The notes beneath the pieces were generated by a model. The model saw only the letters and a program-made list of their open reading frames with translations, made no database searches and was not told the DNA's origin. Made by a program: the position numbers and the translations under genes. Shown here piece after piece: positions 12,592 through 16,188 of a stretch of DNA of 16,188 nucleotides (position 1 is the stretch's first letter; every line of letters starts with the position of its first letter). Origin of the DNA: CAIPSZ01 sp038065015 (GTDB lineage Bacteria > Patescibacteriota > Patescibacteriia > PEXW01); contig JBBTRU010000030.1 in NCBI GenBank assembly GCA_038065015.1, positions 1-16,188 of the forward strand. The letters run 5' to 3'.

Positions 12592-12846
12592 GTGCCCCTG
12601 AGTATGACCGACGAGCTCATTGCCATGGCTGAGAATACAGCAATATCGGACGCTGGGTTTATGGGAGCTTTCCTGTTCCATTATTTTCCAGATGGGGATC
12701 ATCAGTACGAGCTCTTGCTCTACACGATGGCCCTGCACCGACCCAAAGTACTATTGGATTTTGGGATTGACGTCACGTACGTCCGAAAAAAAGCTGATTT
12801 TCTTCATGCCTTACATGAGCAGCAACAGCACCGAATCGCCTCGTGA
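12592..12846 (+). CDS. Unknown small protein, 84 residues
   Basis: I do not recognise a family. The reading frame is supported by a promoter at 12531-12559, a perfect Shine-Dalgarno AGGAGG (12581-12586) five bases before the GTG at 12592, and an intrinsic terminator over its stop codon. The in-frame ATG at 12604 is 17 bases from the Shine-Dalgarno and so less likely. The protein is soluble-looking, with no signal or membrane segment, and reads as mostly helical: acidic N-terminal half (TDELIAMAENTAISDAGF), an aromatic middle (FLFHYFPDGDHQYELLLY), and a basic His/Gln-rich end (LHEQQQHRIAS). It is monocistronic, between a tRNA cluster and parAB. Its strong Shine-Dalgarno sets it apart from almost every other gene here. 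Real gene likely; function unknown. Confidence 0.65.
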   Translation: MPLSMTDELIAMAENTAISDAGFMGAFLFHYFPDGDHQYELLLYTMALHRPKVLLDFGIDVTYVRKKADFLHALHEQQQHRIAS

Positions 12847-12866
12847 CCAAAAGTCCGAGGCGTTTT
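12837..12866 (+). terminator. Intrinsic terminator of the unknown gene at 12592
   Basis: CGCCTCG (12837-12843) pairs with CGAGGCG (12856-12862), followed by TTTTCTT. The left arm lies in the last codons and the stop codon is in the loop. Confidence 0.75.
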
Positions 12867-12909
12867 CTTGACCGCCGCAGCGTATGACTTTGTTGTTTTA
12901 TAAAGGTTT

Positions 12910-12969
12910 ACGCGGCGGGAAACCCCGCCGGTAGTCTGTCTCTTCGTTTCTGGCGGGGTTGAGCCGCGT
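12910..12969. repeat. GC-rich nested inverted repeat upstream of parA
   Basis: ACGCGGC (12910-12916) pairs with GCCGCGT (12963-12969), and inside it AACCCCGCC (12921-12929) pairs with GGCGGGGTT (12952-12960), giving 16 pairs over a 22-base loop. A competing local hairpin, GGCGGG (12914-12919) with CCCGCC (12924-12929), is also possible. There is no T tract on either side, so it is not a simple terminator. It could be a cruciform or a partition-related site. Nothing else is recognisable between 12870 and 12990. Confidence 0.6.
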
Positions 12970-12995
12970 GTTATTCAAGCTAGGTGAAAGAATCT

Positions 12996-13004
12996 TGCTA
13001 TACT
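12996..13004 (+). promoter_or_regulatory. Extended -10 promoter of parA (nearly leaderless)
   Basis: TGC-TATACT (hexamer 12999-13004) is eight bases before the ATG at 13013, so the mRNA should start at or just before the start codon. The -35 region is weak. Confidence 0.6.
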
Positions 13005-13012
13005 AAATACCT

Positions 13013-13786
13013 ATGGCCCGAGTCATTGCAGTCGTCAATCAGAAGGGCGGTGTTGGAAAAACCACTACTGCTATCAATCTTGCTGCCGAATTGGCCAGTC
13101 TCGGCAAGTTCGTACTGCTCGTGGACATTGACCCGCAGGGGAATGCCTCGTCGGGTATTGGCGTGGATCACCGAAAAGTCCCGCACGGCGTGTACCACGC
13201 CATTGTGGGCCTTAAATCGTTCCGCGATATTGTGCAAGAGACGGGTGTAGATGGCCTGCGCGCCGCCCCGGCCACGCTCGACCTTGCGGGTGCCAACGTG
13301 GAGCTCGTACCCTTGGAGCGCCGCGAGCACCGCTTACGCGAGAGCTTGGCCGAGATCCGCAACGAGTACGACTACATTATCATCGATTGCCCGCCGAGCC
13401 TGGGCATTCTCACGCTCAACGGTTTGGTGGCAGCCGAAGAAATTCTCATTCCCGTCCAGACCGAGTACTACGCCCTCGAAGGGCTTGGGCAGCTTGTCGA
13501 AACTATTGACCTCATCCGGCAGCACTTGCAGCCCGGCCTCACCGTGCTCGGCGCAGTGATGACCATGTACGACGAACGGAACAAACTCTCGCAAGCCGTG
13601 TTCCAAGAGTTGTACCAGTACTTCCCCAACAAGATTTTCCGCACGGTCATCCCGCGCAACGTGAAGCTGGCCGAAGCACCCAGCCACGGCAAGTCTATCC
13701 GGCACTTCGACCCGGGCAGCAAAGGCGCCAAAGCCTATGAGAAGCTGGCCCGCGAAGTAGTGGAAAGCGAAGCACCCGCAGTGTAG
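13013..13786 (+). CDS. parA: ParA-type chromosome-partition ATPase (Soj)
   Basis: A protein of 257 residues, the normal length for a chromosomal ParA/Soj without the N-terminal HTH of plasmid type Ia ParA. The deviant Walker A motif KGGVGKTT (11-18) carries both signature lysines, followed by the A' block VDIDPQGNASSG (37-48), Walker B-like DYIIIDCPPSLG, and the C-terminal GAVMTMYDERNKLS and IPRNVKLAEAPSHGKSI blocks. It binds ATP, dimerises on DNA, and is driven by ParB-parS to move chromosome origins. parB follows nine bases later. A promoter with a TATACT -10 box lies directly upstream. The pair usually sits near the origin, but I see no DnaA-box cluster or dnaA here. Confidence 0.96.
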   Translation: MARVIAVVNQKGGVGKTTTAINLAAELASLGKFVLLVDIDPQGNASSGIGVDHRKVPHGVYHAIVGLKSFRDIVQETGVDGLRAAPATLDLAGANVELVPLERREHRLRESLAEIRNEYDYIIIDCPPSLGILTLNGLVAAEEILIPVQTEYYALEGLGQLVETIDLIRQHLQPGLTVLGAVMTMYDERNKLSQAVFQELYQYFPNKIFRTVIPRNVKLAEAPSHGKSIRHFDPGSKGAKAYEKLAREVVESEAPAV

Positions 13787-13795
13787 ACTACATCT

Positions 13796-14656
13796 ATGGC
13801 AACTTCTTCCCTCGGCCGCGGCCTGTCCTCGCTCATCCCGGGCGCGTCTAATGCAAACTATTGGAGCGGCGATACGGCGCACAAAGCCGGCGAGCGCATT
13901 GAGCGCATTCCGGTGGCGCGCATTGTAGTAAACCCGCACCAGCCCCGCGAGCACTTCGAGCGGCAGGGGATGGAAGACCTCGTGGCATCGATTAAAGAGC
14001 ACGGCATTTTGCAACCGCTGGTGCTTACGGAAACGCCGCGCGGCTACGAGCTTATTGCCGGTGAGCGGCGTTTGCGCGCCGCGAAGTTGGCGAACCTCAA
14101 AGACGTTCCAGCAATCATCCGCAGCGCCACCAATCAGCAGAAGCTGGAACTGGCCATAGTAGAGAACGTGCAGCGGCAAGATTTGAATGCCTTGGAACGC
14201 GCTAAAGCCTACCAGCAGCTCATCGACGACTTCTCGCTGACGCAAGATGCCGTTGCGCACAAAGTTGGCCAGAGCCGGCCGGCCGTGGCGAACATTCTCC
14301 GCTTGCTTCACCTGCCTGCCGACATGCAGGCCGCGATAGCCGAGGGCAAGCTTACCGAAGGGCATGCAAAAGTGCTGCTCGGGGTTTCTGACTCCAAAGC
14401 GCGCCAACAACTGTTCAAAAAAATTCTCGAAGAAGGTTTAAGCGTCCGGTCGGTAGAGAGTGAGAAGCAGACTAGCGTGCGCGGCCATACGCGTCGCCAG
14501 GCCGATGTCGAAACGAAAGCCCGGGAAGCGCGTTTGCGCCACGCCCTCGGCACCAAGGTGACCATCAAACCTGCCGGTAAGGGCGGCAATATTACCATCC
14601 ACTACAGCGATGCCGAAGAGCTGGAGGGGATTGTGCGGACGGTGGAGGGGCGGTAG
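13796..14656 (+). CDS. parB: ParB-family partition protein (Spo0J)
   Basis: A protein of 286 residues, full length. The N-terminal GRGLSSLIP (7-15) is the ParA-activating motif. The CTPase/ParB domain has NPHQPR (46-51), GERRLRA (89-95) and ENVQRQDLN (123-131). A helix-turn-helix follows (about 150-170, SLTQDAVAHKVGQSRPAVANILRLL), and the C-terminal dimer domain ends in the usual GxGGxIxIxYxxxEELExI pattern. It binds parS sites, spreads as a CTP clamp and stimulates ParA. No good match to the common parS 16-mer was found in the window. No Shine-Dalgarno; start context CTATGGC. A -10-like TAGACT (13784-13789) ends six bases before the ATG, so an extra internal promoter is possible but weak. 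Confidence 0.96.
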   Translation: MATSSLGRGLSSLIPGASNANYWSGDTAHKAGERIERIPVARIVVNPHQPREHFERQGMEDLVASIKEHGILQPLVLTETPRGYELIAGERRLRAAKLANLKDVPAIIRSATNQQKLELAIVENVQRQDLNALERAKAYQQLIDDFSLTQDAVAHKVGQSRPAVANILRLLHLPADMQAAIAEGKLTEGHAKVLLGVSDSKARQQLFKKILEEGLSVRSVESEKQTSVRGHTRRQADVETKAREARLRHALGTKVTIKPAGKGGNITIHYSDAEELEGIVRTVEGR

Positions 14657-14668
14657 GATTACCACAAA

Positions 14669-14674
14669 TACACT
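14669..14674 (+). promoter_or_regulatory. Possible -10 box for the unknown gene at 14697
   Basis: TACACT is followed after six bases by the predicted transcription start near 14681. The leader would be about 16 nt and would carry the AAAGGA Shine-Dalgarno (14684-14689), seven bases from the ATG. The -35 box is not clear. Confidence 0.4.
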
Positions 14675-14696
14675 TTCAGGATGAAAGGATGTTTTC

Positions 14697-15179
14697 ATGT
14701 ACCTTCCACACATTGCCCTGGTGTCGCTGCTCAGTGGCCAGAGCCCAGATGCCCTGCCGCCGGCTACGGTCCGCTACCCAGATAGCACCACAGTTGCTGA
14801 CACGCTGACCGCAGTCGAGCTGCAACTCGTACCATACTTCATCGTGGATAGCTCTGGTGAATCCCGAGCGTACCTCGACAGTTGCTACACGTTCTTCCGT
14901 GGACTCTTGGCAACGGCGTTGCAGAGAGGTTGGTCTGGCGACTTTACTTTTGATGAGCTGGCCAAGCGTTACCCGTCGCTCCACGGCTACTCGCGATTCC
15001 ATCCAGTGCTTTTTCGAATTTTGGGTAAAGCCGTGTATGCTTTCCACCCGGAAAACCCCGGCTTCACGCCAACGATTGGCATTGTGAACAGCAAGACCGA
15101 AGGACGTCTAACCTTCTTCTATGCAACGAGCAAGGGCGAATCCCAAGCCTGGGCACTCCCCTTGGATACTCAAGGGTAA
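14697..15179 (+). CDS. Unknown protein, 160 residues
   Basis: I do not recognise a family. The start is set by AAAGGA (14684-14689), seven bases before the ATG, one of only two good Shine-Dalgarno sequences in the window. The N-terminus (MYLPHIALVSLLSG) is mildly hydrophobic but too weak to call a signal peptide. The body has aromatic, Tyr/Phe-rich segments (CYTFFRGLLATALQRGW, FHPVLFRILGKAVYAFHP) and a beta-like C-terminal part (GIVNSKTEGRLTFFYATSKG). It has no metal or nucleotide motif that I can see and only one Cys. A strong terminator follows at once, so it ends the parAB side of the locus; it lies 40 bases after parB and may be partly cotranscribed. Very likely a real gene; function unknown. 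Confidence 0.7.
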   Translation: MYLPHIALVSLLSGQSPDALPPATVRYPDSTTVADTLTAVELQLVPYFIVDSSGESRAYLDSCYTFFRGLLATALQRGWSGDFTFDELAKRYPSLHGYSRFHPVLFRILGKAVYAFHPENPGFTPTIGIVNSKTEGRLTFFYATSKGESQAWALPLDTQG

Positions 15180-15185
15180 TCTATT

Positions 15186-15215
15186 AAGACCTCCATTTCC
15201 CGGAGGTCTTTTTTT
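15186..15215 (+). terminator. Strong intrinsic terminator between the convergent genes
   Basis: AAGACCTCC (15186-15194) pairs perfectly with GGAGGTCTT (15202-15210) around a 7-base loop, followed by seven Ts and more T-rich sequence. It ends the gene at 14697. For topA on the other strand, the A/T flank is much weaker. Confidence 0.92.
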
Positions 15216-16188
15216 ATTTTTTCCCGCGTCGTTTCTTCTTAGGCTTTCCTTCCCGTTCGGCCATGAGCTCCACGGCCTGTTCAATAGTTACAGATTCTGG
15301 CGGTGTACCTTTTGGCAGGGAAGCGTGCGTCTTGCCATCCGAAACATAAGGGCCGTACTTGCCGTCCAGGACTTTCACATTCATGCCAGTCTTGGGGTGT
15401 GCGCCGAGTTCTTTGAGCGTGCGGCCACCCGAGCGCCGGCTGGCTTGCTTGGGTTGGGCCAAGAGTTCTAGAGCTTTGGCTTCGGTAATGGTCAGGGGCG
15501 ATTCACCATCCGGGATGCTGCGCGTGTCCACCCCGGCTTTAATGTACGGTCCGAATTTTCCATTCGCCGCCAAGATATCTTCGCCCGCGGCGCTTTTGCC
15601 AACAGTGCGGGGGAGTGACAAGAGTTGCAGGGCTTGCTCAAGCGTGAGGGTCTCGGCCGACATGCCTGTGAGCAGAGATGCAGACTTGAGTTTCTCGGCT
15701 AATGGATCGCCTTTTTTTCGGCGTTTCTTTTTGCCACCTACTTCGGCTTCCTCTTTCTTCTTTTTCCCGAGCTGGACGTAGGTACCAAAGCGACCAGTTT
15801 TTAAGAAGACACCCAAACCAGATATTGGATCGATTCCCATTGGTTTCGCTTCGGGGATTGGGGCATGGTTGCCTGCTTTATCCAGGTTGATGGTGTTCTT
15901 GCACTCCGGGTAGCCCGTGCAGGCCAGGAAGGTGCCAAAGCGGCCAAACTTTTTAATCATGGGTTTGCCGCACTTTTCACAGATTTCATCCGTGGCGGTT
16001 TCGGTAAGATCTTTCTTGGAAATTTCGGCGTCTTTGGCCACCAGGTTGGTGTGGAATTTTCCGTAGAATGCTTTGAGTACGGGTTGCCACGTGGTTTTCC
16101 CTTCGGCAATGTCATCGAATTGCTGCTCCATATTGGCCGTGAACTTGTAATCCACAATTTCGGGGAAGTGCTTCACCAGCAAGTCAAT
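15214..16188 (-). CDS. topA: DNA topoisomerase I, C-terminal part (5' end outside window)
   Basis: The - strand frame is open to the right edge, so only about 324 C-terminal residues are visible and the catalytic Tyr domain is outside. Visible in order: the end of the core (IVDYKFTANMEQQFDDIAEGK...WQPVLKAFYGKF), a four-Cys zinc ribbon (CEKCGKPM...GTFLACTGYPECKNT), then three topoisomerase C-terminal repeats with cores GRFGTYVQLG, GKFGPYIKAG and GKYGPYVSDG. Between the first and second repeats is a very basic linker (KKKKEEAEVGGKKKRRKKG), and the protein ends in KPKKKRRGKK. Type IA topoisomerase relaxes negative supercoils; ribbon and repeats help bind single-stranded DNA. The TTG at 16182 is an internal Leu codon, not the start. 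The stop codon lies in the T tract of the convergent terminator. Confidence 0.95.
   Translation of the reverse strand: MDLLVKHFPEIVDYKFTANMEQQFDDIAEGKTTWQPVLKAFYGKFHTNLVAKDAEISKKDLTETATDEICEKCGKPMIKKFGRFGTFLACTGYPECKNTINLDKAGNHAPIPEAKPMGIDPISGLGVFLKTGRFGTYVQLGKKKKEEAEVGGKKKRRKKGDPLAEKLKSASLLTGMSAETLTLEQALQLLSLPRTVGKSAAGEDILAANGKFGPYIKAGVDTRSIPDGESPLTITEAKALELLAQPKQASRRSGGRTLKELGAHPKTGMNVKVLDGKYGPYVSDGKTHASLPKGTPPESVTIEQAVELMAEREGKPKKKRRGKK

Noticed and set aside
12620..12871. Alternative 83-codon frame overlapping the small unknown gene
   Set aside because: It starts with no ribosome site, while the GTG frame at 12592 has AGGAGG at ideal spacing.
12870..13012. Replication origin next to parAB
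   Set aside because: No DnaA-box cluster, dnaA or dnaN gene, or clear AT-rich unwinding region was seen, so proximity to parAB alone is not enough.
13782..13792. TGTAG-a-CTACA before parB as a third BlaI operator
   Set aside because: The half sites are in the opposite order with a 1-base spacer, so the geometry differs from the two real sites. It overlaps the parA stop and is probably chance.
14681..14785. ATG at 14681, at a predicted transcription start, opening a 34-codon frame
   Set aside because: It has no family features and overlaps the longer frame, which has a proper Shine-Dalgarno. Kept only as part of the leader.
1..16188. CRISPR array, prophage, IS element or toxin-antitoxin module
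   Set aside because: No direct repeats at regular spacing, no transposase or integrase frames, and no recognisable toxin or antitoxin pair. The two unknown genes are not adjacent and show no such motifs.

Overview
This 16.2 kb window looks like chromosome from a Patescibacteria/CPR-type bacterium. That is an inference, not proven by the sequence. The reasons are: an AMP-phosphorylase-type member of the thymidine phosphorylase family; three small membrane-anchored DsbA-like proteins within about 5 kb; an HMA-SafE-cupredoxin fusion; compact, tightly packed genes; and almost no Shine-Dalgarno sequences. Nearly every gene is on the + strand. Only a tRNA trio and the 3' part of topA are on the - strand. 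No phage, IS element or CRISPR array was seen.

Layout. (1) 1-860: C-terminal part of an AMP phosphorylase, cut by the left edge. (2) 867-6246: a copper operon made of a BlaI/CopY-type repressor, a BlaR1-like M56 membrane protease, an HMA-SafE-cupredoxin fusion, a small anchored cupredoxin, and a CopA Cu(I) ATPase. Gaps are 1-2 bases or the genes overlap. A palindromic operator covers the promoter -10. (3) 6268-6810: an RRM RNA-binding protein with a strong promoter, a structured leader of about 140 nt that can bury the start codon, and a strong terminator. (4) 6816-9665: DsbA-like protein 1, then rpiB-rpe-pfkB (pentose phosphate/sugar kinase). (5) 9670-11990: DsbA-like 2, lgt and DsbA-like 3, starting from a promoter that carries a second copy of the copper-operon operator. 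(6) 11991-12530: - strand tRNAs (initiator Met, Met, Leu) with hairpins between them. (7) 12531-14656: a small unknown gene, a GC-rich cruciform, and parA-parB. (8) 14697-15215: another unknown gene with a strong terminator, converging on the topA 3' end.

How it may fit together. The most interesting signal is a predicted regulon. The 13-bp site CTACA-nnn-TGTAG occurs twice in my reading of the window, both times within a promoter: once before the BlaI-like repressor gene and once before dsbA2-lgt. This would tie copper efflux to extracytoplasmic thiol chemistry and lipoprotein maturation. The M56 protease lacks a beta-lactam-sensor domain and instead ends in a short tail rich in His, Met and Cys, so it is a candidate extracytoplasmic copper sensor. 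A second candidate regulatory system is the RRM gene's leader RNA, where a 13-bp stem contains the AUG and a terminator-like hairpin lies inside the loop.

Translation signals are also notable. Several promoters put the -10 box 6-8 nt before the ATG, which predicts leaderless mRNAs. Most internal operon genes have no Shine-Dalgarno. The only two convincing Shine-Dalgarno sequences precede the two unrecognised genes.
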